From: Coturnix japonica | Lineage: Eukaryota > Chordata > Aves > Galliformes > Phasianidae | NCBI RefSeq assembly: GCF_001577835.2 | Contig: NC_029516.1 | Location: 53,794,754 to 53,858,753 of the forward strand | DNA length: 64,000 nucleotides | Reading direction: 5' to 3' | Shown: positions 39,445 to 53,702 of the stretch, piece by piece | How the letters are laid out: every line of letters starts with the position of its first letter | How positions within the stretch are numbered: position 1 is the stretch's first letter | Position numbers and translations under genes: made by a program | Notes under the pieces: generated by a model | Database searches by the model: none | The model's input: the letters and a program-made list of their open reading frames with translations, nothing else | What the model was told of the DNA's origin: nothing

Positions 39445-42400
39445 GTTTCAGTCTTCTAGCGGTTTTGTGTGCGTGTGCGTGTATATGTGTCACTGTCAAT
39501 CCTAAACTTATACATCATGCCTGATTGCCTTTATTAGTAACTTCTTTTTAACATCATTTGGGAAAAACCACTTCTATTTACTTTTTTTCTCTAGTTTTTA
39601 TTCATTTCTACACATCTACTCATAAAATATTATCATATATGTTTGTTTGTTGAACTTTGTTGCTGTATGTAGAAACAAAAAAATTGGAGACCCTCCCAAA
39701 ATGCTTCTGAAGCTAATGAGAACTGGATTAGAATATCAGTTTCCAGTGCTCTGCAGTGCTTAATTTAAGAGTTTACTTGATATGTGCATGCCCTTACCTT
39801 TACATGGCATTCTGTGTATATGCAAAGGTATTAAATTTACCCTACCATATGTGAATTAAACTTTCTCTGGCTAATTACATTCAAAACGAAAGAATGGACC
39901 TAATTTTCTCTAAAAGTGACAAATTTCACAAGAGGATCAAAGTTGTTGTTGTTTTGTTTTGTATTGTTTTTTTTTTAAATACAGAGAGAAATTACTGATA
40001 TCAATGTGATATTTAAACCTAACCAAATTAGATCTTTGTTGTGGTGTTGCAATAGTAATTATACATTTTCTAAAACTGGAAATATGTTTTCATTTACATA
40101 TTTTAGGTGAGGGGTTTAAACATCTTTTTCAGTTATTGTAAAAATTTAATGTGTTTATATTTTGTATGAATAAGAGTTTTGACCAAATTAGCAAGGGCTT
40201 GCTTATTTTCATAGGGTTCCTCTCCAGTTTAACTTGGCTAAGCAAGTCCATGGATGCTTGGATGGCTTTCCCCGCTGGGGAGGACACCACCTACACCAGC
40301 CTCAGGTTTACCTACAGAGCTGTGTATTTAACATTCTTCATCCTGAGATATTAATGGGAAGGATGTCAGCATCCACTCAGCATAGTTTTGCCATCCAGCA
40401 TCTCAGCTCTTGTTACGGTTAATGGAAAGGTAATCTGATATATCACTTTCTGTTTCCTTTTAGAATGCATGCTTCACAGCTTGTCAAGCATAATATAGAT
40501 ATGACATGTGCAATAACCTTTTCTTTCTTTGTGAATAGAATGCGCTATAATAAAATTGGCTGGCAGAGTTCCGTGAGCCAGAACACTTTCACAAGTAACT
40601 TGCTTCATTTAAAACAGAAAGAAGTGGAGATGGAAGAAAAGTCAGTTTTTCCCTGAAGCCAGCAACATACAGGATCTCACAATGCACACAGACACAAATA
40701 TACATTTTAAATCAATACTAGACCAGTTAATAAATTAATTATAAAAAATGTAGTTTAGAGGCTTTCTTAATTAATTTCTGAGCATTCTGGGACATGCATT
40801 ACTCTATAAATTGCATTGAAATTAGGTTAACTCAGCAGGTATCAATCACATATCAAGGAGAACAAAGCAACCCTCCTGGAGAGCTCCATCTCTAGTGAGT
40901 CTGTTCTGTGCAACTTTCATCTTCCAGTGAAAATCAGATGAAGATAAAACACATGCTTATCATTTTAAACAATGATAAAAGTCTATTTATGTATTTTCAA
41001 GCATATATTTCTATATTGTCTTGTTTTACCAGAGCAGATTTTATCAACTTTTTGATAAGTTGCCCAATTCTGATTAAAATATAAGGTGAAAGGCATTAAA
41101 ATTACACTGTCTGGTTCTAATGTGTCGGGGTTTCTTTTGAAAATGTGATGGGAAAAACAATCTAATTTACCTGGAGATGAGACATAGGCTCTGTTGTTAA
41201 AAGGTAATCTTTAAAAATAACTAGTAGGTATGAACACTCTGATAACTGACTTTCTAGGTAATATGAAATCACTAACCATGGGATTCCTGTAACCTTGTTC
41301 CCTAGCACAGCTGTATCTTCTCTGTATTATTTTGGCTGACTTTTTCTTCCTTTAGTCCTCTTGCTGTCTTTCTTTTCTTTCTATTAAAATCCTTAGTCTT
41401 AAGGTACTAACACAAGAGAATCACCAAAGACAGAAATGCACTAAATTTCTGCAATACATCTTTAGCCCTGCAAACATGTTATTTCTCATTCTTGCAAGCA
41501 CAATTAATGAACGTTTAGACTTGCAACTGGCTATAAGAAGTTTCCTAGTTTCTTGAAACTCAGCCTTGAAGAGTATTATCATAGGAGAGGAAAAAGGTCT
41601 TTTGTAGGCAAGTATTACTGTAGGAAAACTATCAACCACTGCTGTATCCTCTCAAATAAAAACACGTAACTTCATAGTTGCTTAAACTGTTCATAATACT
41701 GCATGAATTTTCAAAGACACAATGTTGATGGAAACATCTGAATAGGTTTTGTAGCAGTCCTGTAATTCTTTATATAATTTTCAGACATATTTTCACATGA
41801 AGACATATAAAGTATAAGTGCGGGAGCACCTTAAGCACTCTGATTCACTGATGTCTCAAGGAAGTAGCATGGTTCAATGGGTAGGACATTAAATTTGTTA
41901 TGAGAGCCATGTAATTTTCTGAGCTTTGATTGCAGTGAATGTTAGACACTTCGTGTTTGAAGTTATTCATTTGTAAAACTGGTTTGATAACATCCATGTC
42001 CATGCATGTATCTGTGAACGAACACGTAACTACAGTATCTCTATTGAGCATGGATTTGTCGGAAAAAGGGAGTCTTTTAAGATGGAGAATAATACTGAAA
42101 AAGACTGGTCCTTTTAGTCTTTTGGTTCAAGAACCTTGCAATATTTAACACTGAGTTAATTTTCTAACTGAAAGCCCTCATGTCATATCAGTTTTTTAGC
42201 ATTTTCTACTCCTTAAAATGATTTAATTTCCTCATAAATTTTGAGGTAAATGTGGCAGTTCTTCTTTCTGCTACATATTCTCTGTGCTGTGTATTACAGG
42301 GATATGAGTAGAGTTTAATAGTATCTTCAAGAATGGCTAGTCACAAAATGTACAGTAAAAATACTGTTTGCTGGAAGGATGAGGCACAGTGGTTGCTTAG

Positions 42401-45180
42401 AAGGATGCAAAGTAGCAACAGAAATGAAAAATGAGAGAGTACTGCCAAGAGTACATGCATGAATGGTTCAAAGTACATGGAGGTCATGTTCGTTTATTAT
42501 TTCATTGTCTGTTGTAAAAAAAGAAGATGGCTTCTTAGCACACAGACTATGATTTCTTCCTTCCTGTTACTGAATTAAAAGCTGCTTTGCTGTAATTCTT
42601 TCAAATTACTAATTAGGGGGCTATCAGTTATAATCAACCCTGCAACCAAGCAGTAGCTGATTGACAGATGTAATGCTGTGTATTCATTCCTGCAGAAATT
42701 CTCCTCTAGATTCTGTGCCCTGCTGTCCTGTTTCAAAATGAACTGTGTCAGCTCTCTTTGTTCAGAAAAGCACAAGCAGGTGGCACAGCTTGTCTGTCAG
42801 AGCTTCCACGTGGGAGAGAATGACTCCATCCCAAATTGTACACAGAACTGCACACATCCTCTGTGGTGAAAAACTGTCCCCTAAAAATAACATCTGAAGT
42901 TTACCAGGGCTGGAAAAGGAGTCCTTTTGCTAGATCTAGTCTATGCATTATTGCAACAGACTCAAAATAATTTTATTTGCTAATTGAGACTCTTGAGTTA
43001 GGCTACTGCTTAGCAATTATAATGGAAGATATGTTCTGCATTCCCTCTTATAAAATATATCTGCCTTTTCTGGAAACCTTAACCAATACTAAGTTCCCAT
43101 ACCAGCAGAAATGAGGCATATTTTTTTACACAAAGTACTTTGTTTGACTTTAGGGAAAGTGTGTCAAGGGCAGCAGAAGAGTGGGTTTTTCATAGCATCT
43201 TGGTACATTTCAGGCCAAACATGAAAGGTCCAGCCCTCAAGGATAGAGCAGAAGATACCTGTATGCCTACTGTTCCTGATACCTCTGCAAAGGTGAATGA
43301 TTGATGCTGATTACATGGAAATGAATCTCAACCCAGAAGAATGAAAAAAAAACCACACCATTCTATTTTCTGAAGGTCACCAAACAATCAAGAGCAAATA
43401 CTGAACTTCACTTCTCTCCAAGGCAGAATGGATACAAAATTAGAAAGCTGCCTGCAGCAGGTGAAAGGGAAACAGCAGGAATCTGACTAGAGGGACCCCC
43501 TCTGGGTCCCCAGTGTACCACTGTGTGTAGCTCTGCCCAGGAGCCATCACCCAAGTACAAAGGCACAGCAAGGAGCAAGCACTACCTGCTCCCTGCTGGT
43601 GAGCCTTTCCTTCACATGCCATGTGTAAGGGACTGATACAGTTGTATTACGCTTCACAACTTCCTTAATGTAAATCCTCACTAGGCTTCTGGGGAGAAAG
43701 AAGCAGCTAAAATGACTTCTTGTTAATGAAATATGCAATACCAGAGGTACCTTGGAAGGAGATGATGTGCTTTGGTTCTTTCTTCCTGAGATGAAAGAGG
43801 CAGAAGTTCAATATCACCAATAATTTTGTGTAAATTACTCTCTGATTGTTTTAGTTTCACACAGCTCAATGTTACTTATTTTCCTTCCGTTCTTGTTGGA
43901 TTTTTCAGCTATTTTCAGTAGATAAAGGATGTCTCACTGCAAAGAAATGGAAGATACTCTCCACTAAATTTATTTTGGGCAGTAGATAAGAGAAATCCAT
44001 GAAAATCATTCCAGAGGCAGACTACCTTGAAATCTGTGTGACAGGAATAATGAAATGACTTCATCAAAAACTCTTCACAAATCAGGATCTGTCCATTGCT
44101 AGACAGAGAAAAACAGAGCTAGCAATTAACACTGTAATATGTTATCTGTTTCTCCTTAAAATTTAAAGAGATCTGTGGAAGCATATTGCCAGGACCATGT
44201 TTTCTGCTTTGGTTATAATCTAGGTCCTTGCAAACTTTCATTTCAAATGGAGATGGTGAAAATTGTCATTTAGGGCTTTTTGTGAACAGATTTTTTCGTC
44301 AAACCTTCTTTAAGAAGTGCTTTTATTATTGTGGTGTCTTGTAAAACTGAAAAGAAAAAAAGAAGTATAAAACATAAAGAAGAAGAAATATTAAAAAAAA
44401 AGAATAAATTAAAAGACTATAATTTTGAAAGGTGCTAATTCAATAATAAAAAAAAAGAATGCTTTTCAGTTTAGATTTAGAGACTGGAACAATACTTGTA
44501 CACAACTTTTATGGAAGATATAGTCAAATAAAGAGTGCATTTCCAGCTACATAGTTTGAAATGTGTCATTTAGAATGACTTAAAGACTTCCTTCATGATG
44601 CAAAACAGGAAGATGTAGTCTGCTAAAACTTCTAAGAAAAAAAAAAGTGTCATTTTTAAAAAGTATTAATACTTAATATGTATAAAAAAAACCAAAACAA
44701 ACAAAAAAACAAAACAAAAACGAACAAAAAGCCATATTCAAAAGCAACCAGGAAATATTTCTGTCTGGTGTTTTCATAGCATTCAAAATATTTTGTTACT
44801 TGTTTTTCTAAAAAACTTTTTTGATATTGAAGTTTAGTTTCTGGGGGCATGATACAGCTAGAGAGCTGTTAGACATTGTCTATCAGTAATAATTACTATC
44901 TTGAGTTGAAGTGACAGTTGCGTCCTTTGAATTCACAAAGAAAATGTGCCAACACTTGGAAGGAATCATGCCAGATGTGGCAAAAGGGCCCCAGGTATAG
45001 ATCACGATGACCGAAGTCTGAACAACATGCACATTCCAGCCAAGTGCTCTGAGATGCATTTTCAAAGGGAGTTCAGCTTTGTTTGGAACACTGGTGCAGG
45101 AGCAACACGAAGAATTGGTCTCCCTGTCCTCACAGTGCATAGCATGCAAGGTGTGTGTAGGAAGGCAGGTGGTGACTTCA

Positions 45181-45209
45181 GGGGGGGAAGTGGGAAGGGA
45201 GGAGGAGGG
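45181..45209 (+). repeat. Isolated G-quadruplex motif
   Basis: G7, G3, G3 and G3 runs are separated by loops of four, two and about seven bases, a canonical quadruplex pattern. It is outside any CpG island and lies in a stretch (44900-45370) with somewhat more G+C than its surroundings. Confidence 0.6.
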
Positions 45210-46004
45210 ATTTGTAGTATTAAACAGAAATTATGTGTGGTGGAAAACAAAGGGGCTGTGTTGTGTGTAGATTCATGTACACTTCAGGGAAGTGTAACCT
45301 CGAGAAGATCAGATATTGGCAGAAACAGGTGCAGCATGAAGTACCTCTTTGGTGTTGAAGAATATGTCTAACTCCAAAAAAGATTTAGTGGACAGTGTTT
45401 AGCGGTATAGTTAGTTGGATGTGCAGCCTATTAGTACAGCACAGCAGAATGCTATGGGACAATTTTCTGTACATAATAAAGGAAGACAACATAAATTCCT
45501 TTATATGTCATAAAATAAGAAGCGCAGTGAAGAGGCTGACTGCTTCTGTTCTAGCATGGGAGTAAAATGGAGTTGATGGACACTATTCATAAATTATTTT
45601 ATAGCTATAATAAAATTTTCTGCTTATGGACTTCTTTAAGAATCCCATATACAACACACTGTAAATGGAAATAGGAATGAGTCAGCCTACTTCTAGTTTT
45701 AAGTATGTATAAGCTTTTATTTATTTATTTTTTATTTATTTTCCCTAATTCATAGTAAACAAGATAGTACACAGAACAGTTTCATTAACAACTTCAAAAA
45801 CTGCAAAATGTAAGCAGCTCTCAACTAATGACTGAAAAGCAATGAGTTCCTCTTGGTTCTGTGGTGGTTATGAGCTGTGCTTGTAAGTTTAACATAAAGG
45901 CTGAACATGTTTAGTAAGTAGTTAAGAAAGAAAAACAACCAGACTATGCAGAGAAATTGTGAACTAAAGCTTAGTTCTTGTCATGTGTGCAGCAATGCAA
46001 GAAT

Positions 46005-47534
46005 GTGCTTAAGTCTGTGGGATCTGATGAGACCCATTTGTAGATTCCAAGGAAACTGGCAGATGAAGTTGCCAAGCTACTATCCATCATATTTGAAAGG
46101 TGGTGGCAGTCTGCTAAATTTCCCACTGACTGGAAAAATAGAAACATAACTCCCATTTTCAAGAACGGAAAAAAGAAGATCAAGGGATCTACAGGCCAGC
46201 CAGTTTAACCTCTGCACCTGGAAAGATCATGGAGCAGATCCTCCTGAAGGCCCTACTAATGGAAATGGAAAATAAAAGGGAGGTGATTAGTAGTAACCAA
46301 CATGATTTCACCAAGGACAAGTTATGTCTGACAATCTTGATGGCCTCTTATAGTAGAGTTACCACATCAGTGGATAAAGGAAGAGCAGCTGATGTCATCT
46401 GCCTTGACTTGTGCAAAGTCAGTGCAAAGCATCTGCACTGTTCCACACAACATTCTGATTGCCAAACTGGAGAAAAATGGATTTGATGGATGGACTACTC
46501 ACTGGATAAGGAATTGGCTGGATGGTCACACTCAGAGAGTTGTGGTCAATGGTTCAATGTCCAAGTGGAGACTGGTGATGAGTAGCGTTCCTCAGGGACT
46601 GGTGCTGGGGCTGGTGCTGTTTAGCATCTTTGTAGGAAATACGGACAGTGGATGGAGTGAAGCCTCAGCAGTTTGCAGATGACACCAAGCTGAGTGGTAC
46701 AGTTGACATGCTAGAAGGAAAGGATACTATCCAGAGTGACCAGCATAGGCTTGGGCCAATGCCAACCTCATGAAGTTCAACAAGGCCAAGTGCAAGGTCC
46801 TGCAGCTGGGTAGGGGCAAACCCAAGCGCAGATACAGACTGGAGAGAGAATGACTTGAAAGCAGCCTGAGGTGAAGGATTTGGGAGAATTGGTTGATGAC
46901 AGACCCAACATCAGATGTTAGTGTGCAACTGCAGCCTAGAAGGCCAACCATATTCTGGGTTACATCAAGAGAAGCATGACCAGCAGGTCAAAGGAGGTGA
47001 TTCTGCCCCTCTACTCTGCTCTCATGAGATCCCACCTGGAGTACTGCATCCAGTTCTGGATCCCCTAACACAAGAAAGACATTGAGCTGTTGGAGTGGGT
47101 TCAGAGGAGGACCATGAAGATGATCAAAGGGCTGAAGCACCTTACCTACAGGGAAAGACTGAGAGTATTGGTGCTTTTCAGTCTTGAGAAGAAAATGCTC
47201 TGGGAGAACCTTCTAGCAGCCTTCTAGTACCTGAAGGAGGCCTAAGGAAAGCTGGGGAAAGACTTTTTATAAGGGCATGTAGAAACAGGATGAGAGGAAA
47301 TGGCTTTAAATTGAAAGAGGGAAGATTTAGACCAGATATTAGGAAGAAATTTTTTACTGTGAAGGTCATGGCATGCTGTAAAACATTGCCTAGTGAGGTT
47401 GTGAATGGCACTTCAGGCCAGGCTGGATGGGGCTTTGAGCAAACTGTTCTAGAGAGAGGTATCCCTGCCTACAACTTGGAACTAGATAATCTTAAATTTC
47501 CCTTCCAACCCAAACCATTCTATGTTTCTATAAA
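46005..47534 (+). mobile_element. CR1 LINE, 1.5-kb copy with broken reverse-transcriptase ORF2
   Basis: This is the longest transposon in the window. It covers the ORF2 reverse transcriptase from just before the fingers region to the 3' end. Readable pieces, in several frames, include [13 protein letters not shown], then [14 protein letters not shown] at about 46220. [20 protein letters not shown] follows near 46500-46560, then [10 protein letters not shown], and [12 protein letters not shown] near 46670-46700, holding the catalytic FADD motif of CR1 polymerases. Downstream are HLEYCIQFW-like, YRERLRVL-like and WDGALSKLF-like decayed blocks. It ends CCCTTCCAACCCAAACCATT and CTATGTTTCTAT, a worn octamer repeat. 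The frame changes more than once (for example between 46390 and 46490 and again before FADD) and in-frame stops occur, so no protein is made. The endonuclease part and ORF1 are absent. Confidence 0.92.
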
Positions 47535-50500
47535 GAAACAGCCTCCTAATTATAGCTGAAAGAACTGCAAAATCATGGATTGATTCAGTACAGCTCAGTT
47601 AATTTGGGTGTATTCCCTAGAGCAATTACAAATGTTGTAATGAGAATAACACAAAATCATGATAAAGTTCTAGGCAGAATTGGATCTATATTTAGTTCCC
47701 AAATGAAAAAATACATCAGAATACAGGCAAGGAGTGAACACAGTCAACCTGCATTCCCAACTTGGAAAAGCAGGAACCCCATAAACTTCCCTGGTTTCAG
47801 GGAATGATGGAGCAAGGCAAATGCCAGTTGCTGCTAGTGGCAAAGATGGCAGTGAAATTTCCCAAAAATTTGTTTGTAGAATATTGTCAAAAGCTGGGTG
47901 AGAATAAGCTCATATTGAAACAAAAACATTAGACATTGACTGGGGAACTGAGTTTAAAAGGGTATTAATTGTATTTTATGAATAATCATTCAAGAATACT
48001 CACTTCAGTAGAGGTCATAATTCACAGTTAAAATGCTGCACCCATAAACAAGGTTTTGGCAACAAATAAGCCAAAGACTTTCATCTTGATTTCATCTGTG
48101 GGACATTTGCTGTCAGCCACTGGAGAAAAACAAAGCCAGTCTTGTGAACCTATGCTGTTCTTCTTCTTATTTCTTTCCACAGGAGAGCATTTATGTACCT
48201 GCAGGATCTTTTTCTAGTATCCTCTGATGCATAAAGAAGATTTGTGAAACAAATAAAAGCTTCTTTAGGCTGAGGTACTTCATGTAAGCTAAGTGCAAAT
48301 TTAAGATAAATGCAAATATTAAGTTATACTTTACTGGACCATGAATTTCATGTTAATAAACAAAAGCTTGTTAGGAAGGCACTTAACAGTGTTCTGTGAG
48401 TAGCTTGTTTTATTAATAACACAGGCATAGAAAACTGAGCTCTTTCCTCCAACCAACTAATCACAAAATGGAAATGTTGGATAGGACTTCTGTAGAATTT
48501 GTGCCAGAAGCGTCTGTCATCCATTCCAGTGTGCTACCGAGTCCTAGCAACAGCAGCAGTTTGGCTATGCAGAGACTAAAAATAATAATAAAAAAGAATC
48601 AAATATAATTAGTTGTGGCTGGGGTCTGTTCCCCATAGCCAGGAGTAGTGCATGTAATAGCAGCCTCTGCTATAAAAACATCTAAAGCTCGGTGAACCAT
48701 GCTTGCTACTCACAGGATGCAAAGCTCAGTATAACACTGGAGACCTGCTGTCTATCATCCATTGCTGTAGGAGCCGGGAGAGTGTTTGGGGAAAACAATG
48801 ACAAGAGTCTGGTCCAAACCGAGACAAGACACCATAATGAAACTATTCTATTCCTGCACAAATTTGGTCTCAGACAGTGACACTGGTATTATTTTCAAAA
48901 TGCCATCTGGAGACTGGATTTAATTACCAAGACCCAGGCTACCAAGAGTCTTGCAGTTAGCAGAAAGTAGGAAATAAAATCTCTAGGTACTGGAAAAAAA
49001 ATCATAATATATATTCAGTAGGAATTTCTGTTTAAAGTAGGTAGCACTGACATTCCATTACAGAAGAAAAATAAATAGCTGTTAAAGCACATAGTGTTAT
49101 TTGTAATCTATTTATTAGAGATCAGAGGGGGAGATAATGAAGAGCCCTGCTGATCAATTCCAATCAGGTGGAGATTCACAGAGGTTACAAGATAAGGCTT
49201 GTGTTGTTGATAAGAAGAGTTACAGCTTTTGTTAGCTTGAGGAGGAAGAAAAGGTAGTATCAGAAAATGATCGTCAAGAAGAAGAAGAAAAAATAAAGAA
49301 CTGGGATTTTCTTTGTAGTTCCACTAGAGAATTGGAAAAAAGTAACAAACACAAAACCTCCCTTCATGATAAATACCACCAAAGAGAATTTTCTAGCTTA
49401 CATTAAAGCTGCACTTTTATTGCAGTTTTTGGTTTGTTCTTTTTCTGCCTAGTTGCTAGTCTCCATGTGCATATGTACACATATCTGTTGTCTGTAATAA
49501 ATTTGGAATTCTTTTGCTAGTTTACATCAGATTTGCCAAGGGAATACAAGTTTCATAGATGGTATATTCCTCTAACAGTGAAAACTGGCAGCTAGATATG
49601 AATGCATTAATATGTCCTATGGAAAAGACTGCAGTCTGAGCTCACTCTTTTTTAGTTGGCTCTGAATCTACATTAGTGCTTGAGCACAAGTCGCAAAGCA
49701 AATAAAACAGGGTCATTCAAATTCGTATGCAATGCAGGAACAAACCATGCTGCTGTTTTTAAGGTGCATATCTTTTCTTGTACTTGCTGGCAAGCTTGAG
49801 GGCTCCAAGAAAGTATAAGTTCAAAGTTGTGTTTTCCCATTTTCACCTTTAGATTTAAAACTTCTTGAACCAAACTTGATTGCATCTTTTTTTGTTTTGT
49901 TTTGTAAAGCTCTTATCTTCAGATTTTAATAGTGGCATAACTCTTTAATACTCTTACCACAGAGATATTTTCTCCTTGTTTCCAGTTTTTTAGGGTGACA
50001 TATGACACCAGAAGTGAATTATATATACCTTATCCATGAAGTTCCCTTCAAGTATACCAGGCATTGCATTTGCATGTATAAAACATCCTTTTCTCTTACT
50101 GTTCTTCATTCATGTGTTAAAATAGAAATACTTAACCTTTTAAAACCTCACTGAAAGCTTGCATTACATAATCCCTACAATTAAAGCCACCTTCTCATTC
50201 CAAATATTTAGACCTCACAGTGGTAATAGCTTGTTGCTGGAATCTATACAGAGGATCAAACAGTAAGACATACAAGTTCATCTTGTATGCTTGATGGAAG
50301 GATATTTGCAACACTGAGGCATTATAGTCCTCAACTAAACCATATAATTCCACCTTCCCCCAGAGAAGCAAGAAAATTCAAAAGATCTCTCTACGCGCCT
50401 CAGAACTTAGAAGCATTTCTAGGACACCAATTTTGATTTAAAGCCCTTTGCTGCTTTTTCCAGATTTCAGAGAAATCTTTTACTTTCTAGTTCAAGGCAT

Positions 50501-50932
50501 CATAACTTCCTCAAATTACTTTCTGAAGTTTTCTTGCTGTTTTCCTAATCTTTCAGAATTTTCCCAGAAGTGTTGCTTATCAGTTGTAAGCATCCTATTA
50601 GTTATGGCCAAATAACTCCAAATAACTTGTTTTTTTCATTCTGCAGGTAAAATGTGGGATTTTTATTTTATTTTATTTTATTTTTTTCTCCTGAAGAAAC
50701 TATTCTACTTTCATTGGTCAAAGGATAGTTTAGTTCTCTGACACTGAGAGAGGAAACACTTTTCACAGAGAAATTCCAAAAAATGTTTTTATTTACATCT
50801 GTTTCATATTTTGCTTTTTCTGTCAGGCTCCTCTGGCCTCCATGAAATTCCTAACCTTTGGAAAAACAAGTATCAGACTTGGGCTATAGAAACAGTGACA
50901 GACATGAGCTTCCTATTAAAACTGAACCACAC

Positions 50933-50953
50933 TTTTTTTTTTTTTTTTTTTTT
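50933..50953. repeat. Poly-T run
   Basis: An uninterrupted run of about 21 Ts. No retroposon body is recognisable on either side. Confidence 0.93.
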
Positions 50954-51559
50954 GGTGAAGATGTTGCTGCCGTAAAGGAAAACCTATGCATTCACAGAAG
51001 TATGAATTTGTTGATATTCCTCCAAAGCACATTGCTTTTACTTTTTATTTTCAGACTCATTTGATTTAAACCATGCTAAGGAACCTGTGGAAACTTTTGA
51101 GGTTCTGTTCTAATTAAACTTCCCCAAGCATTCTCTTGACACTTAGGTCCTCACCGTTACTATCGGACTACAGTATGCACAAGCTTTTACATGACATACA
51201 ATTTACCTTAGCTGCAACCAAATTAGAAACACCATTGTAAGAGAGGCCTTACTTGTTTAGGTGGGTTTGTTTTGTTTTGTTTTTAATTTTCTGCCCTTGG
51301 TGTATTTCAAACAGCATTCAAGCATGCAAAGACATTTAAGAATGAAATCCAATAAAAAACTAATTAGCTAACACTTCTACATCCCTCCAAGGGTCCAGTT
51401 TTCATTTGAACTCAGGGGAAAGTCTTTTATTTTAGACTGAAAGACATGTTCCTCCCTAACCAAATTTGAATCAAGACTGAATCAGTAGGCAAGCTACCTA
51501 TACCCAAGACCTGATTAGAGTACATCCTGATGGAAATATGCATGAAAAATACTGTGTTC

Positions 51560-51599
51560 AAAAAAAAAAAAAAAAAAAAAGAGAGAGAGAGAGAGAGAA
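51560..51599. repeat. Poly-A followed by (GA)n
   Basis: About 21 As followed by eight or nine GA units. I see no SINE or processed transcript to its left, so it is listed as simple repeat only. Confidence 0.94.
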
Positions 51600-53672
51600 A
51601 ATAGGATTTATATTTTATATTTAGATAATGTTTTGAAGAAATCCACCAAAATACTTAAAGTTCCACACGAAACACTGAATTCTTGAAATGTTTTCTACTT
51701 CAAACTGAACGTGAATAAAACATTTTTCTCCTCTCTGCACAATGATTTTCCAAGGATATTTGTGTCTGAATGCCCAAACTGTTCATTGTGATTATTAACA
51801 TTTTAATTTTGCAATAACTTTCATTTATTATTATTATTATTATTTTCAATAATTGCATTTTCTATTTTAACTGGTTTTCTAGTGTTTCAGTAAGGCAGTG
51901 TATGGTGAAATGTCTCCTTATGTATTTTCTAATTTGCTAGTGCCAAGTTGTTCCATTAAATACAAATAGAACAATGATTGAGGAAGTATTTCAGTACCAC
52001 CAGGATTTTAGAAGTCAAATAAGCCAGTAAAATTTTTTTCAGTGATGTTACTAACCATCTATTTCACCTATAAAAATGCCATTGCAAAATGTTAACATTT
52101 TATGAGAAGAAATGTAAAATTGTTAAGGGATATATTTAAGTTCTGAATTTAATGCATTTCACTACTTTACAAACCACTCTTTTGTGGGTGTCTTTTCCAT
52201 TTATAGTTTTTCAATGAAATATATTTTGAGATAGACCAAAGAGTGTGAAAAAAAATGGTAAAATGAAAAATTATTTCCTGATGAAAAATGCCATCTTCAG
52301 ATGAGATCCCATATTAACAGACAATATGGTCACAATGAGCTTAAAGGGAGCTGAAAGTTGAACACTGTGCGTGATGGAGATGTGGAAAAGAAGGTAAAGC
52401 CTGTTAAAAAATATAACCAAAGATTCCTGTATCTCCTAGAGAAGTCCCACTCCATGACTCCTGCTGCCTATAGTCAACAGGTTGGAGGCTGTTCTGTCTC
52501 AGCAAGCTCAGTAAACCTCTTAGTAAATCTGAGAAACACAGCTAGCTCAATATCTTAATTAACTCTATCATCTCAAGAGAGTATTGTACTACAGAGTGCA
52601 TTTTTATAGCCTTTGGTTAATGAATTGTCTCTCATGTATGAAGATATGGACTTTATTTCTCTGCAGTCTAAAGTCAGCAGAGAGCAGGCTGCCATCTGGA
52701 TGCACTGTTCTGTAGCCTCCTCCTAGATCCCTTTGCCCCTTTCTGTCATCAAAATGAAGAATTATGATATATCATAGGCTTGTGTTTTGTAGAAAGTCCT
52801 CTGTCTTGTTTCTGAGACAACAGGCTGTGTCTGTGAGGGGTTTCAAGTCCTCGATATTTGTGTATTCTAGGACTGTGCTAAGGGAATGCAGCAGGCAGAG
52901 CACTGATTTTTCTCTCATTATTTCAGCTGCCTTTTTTTCCCCAACCAGTATTAAAACAGACAAATAACATCAACAAAAATAAATAATGTGATGAAAGAAA
53001 TAACAGGTACAGAAAAATTCAAGACAAGTATGGATGAGTTATTCATGTTCCCAAATGGTATCCGACAGGACAGAAAGCCCATAAAAATTCAAAAGTAGAG
53101 TGGTACTACAAGTACCCACTGAAATATTCTCTAAGAAGCCCTGTGATACTGTAGTGCTACTCACTCATTATTTTGAAATGAACAACCAGAAGATACCGTA
53201 ATTGTTCAAGTCTTAGTATAACGATTTGACTTCTGCTTTTTCTGTTTTTTTATTTTATTTTTTAAAAAATTTTCTTCCACTAATTCCACAGAAAACTTCC
53301 TATTTCCAAGAATACCTTTGCTTTCCCCTTACAATCAACAAATTTCAGTTGCTCACTGGAAAAGCTTGGAATAGAATGTTCATGTCTTCTTTGTTAGAAT
53401 TTTAATCCTAGATTAATGTCCAGTTTGAAGTAGCAGAAGGGCAATTATGGAGTAGAGAAATAGTGATTACTTAAGAGTAATTGCAACAAAGGGTTATTAC
53501 ATTAGCATTGTACAAAATTCTTTATGAAAATTACATTGTAGAGGATATTTTCTCTAGATTAATATGAAACAAATATAACAAGAGGTTATATATTAGTGAA
53601 AATGACTAAATGATCCTGTTATTCACAAAAAGCAGCTGTTCAAGCAGATATTAACTTCCCTAATTATTTAAC

Positions 53673-53702
53673 TATATATATATATATATATATTATATAT
53701 AA
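53673..53702. repeat. (TA)n microsatellite
   Basis: About ten TA units with a TTA interruption at the right end. Confidence 0.93.

Larger units (their letters stand above)
35873..46004. other. Intergenic, no gene seen
   Basis: No recognisable coding exon. The longest plus-strand frames (36881-37267, 128 codons, and 44946-45371, 141 codons) show no domain, and their protein sequences look like random translation. Simple repeats include A-rich sequence at 44683-44730 and (TTTA)n at about 45716-45742. Confidence 0.55.

Noticed and set aside
40151-40422. Two overlapping frames in a locally GC-richer patch that looked exon-like
   Set aside because: Neither translation is recognisable and there is no clear acceptor-donor pair.
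44883-45371. Open frames on both strands (88 and 141 codons) in a locally GC-richer stretch, considered as a transposon or pseudogene
   Set aside because: No recognisable domain, terminal repeat or parent gene; the composition and a G-run explain the open frames.
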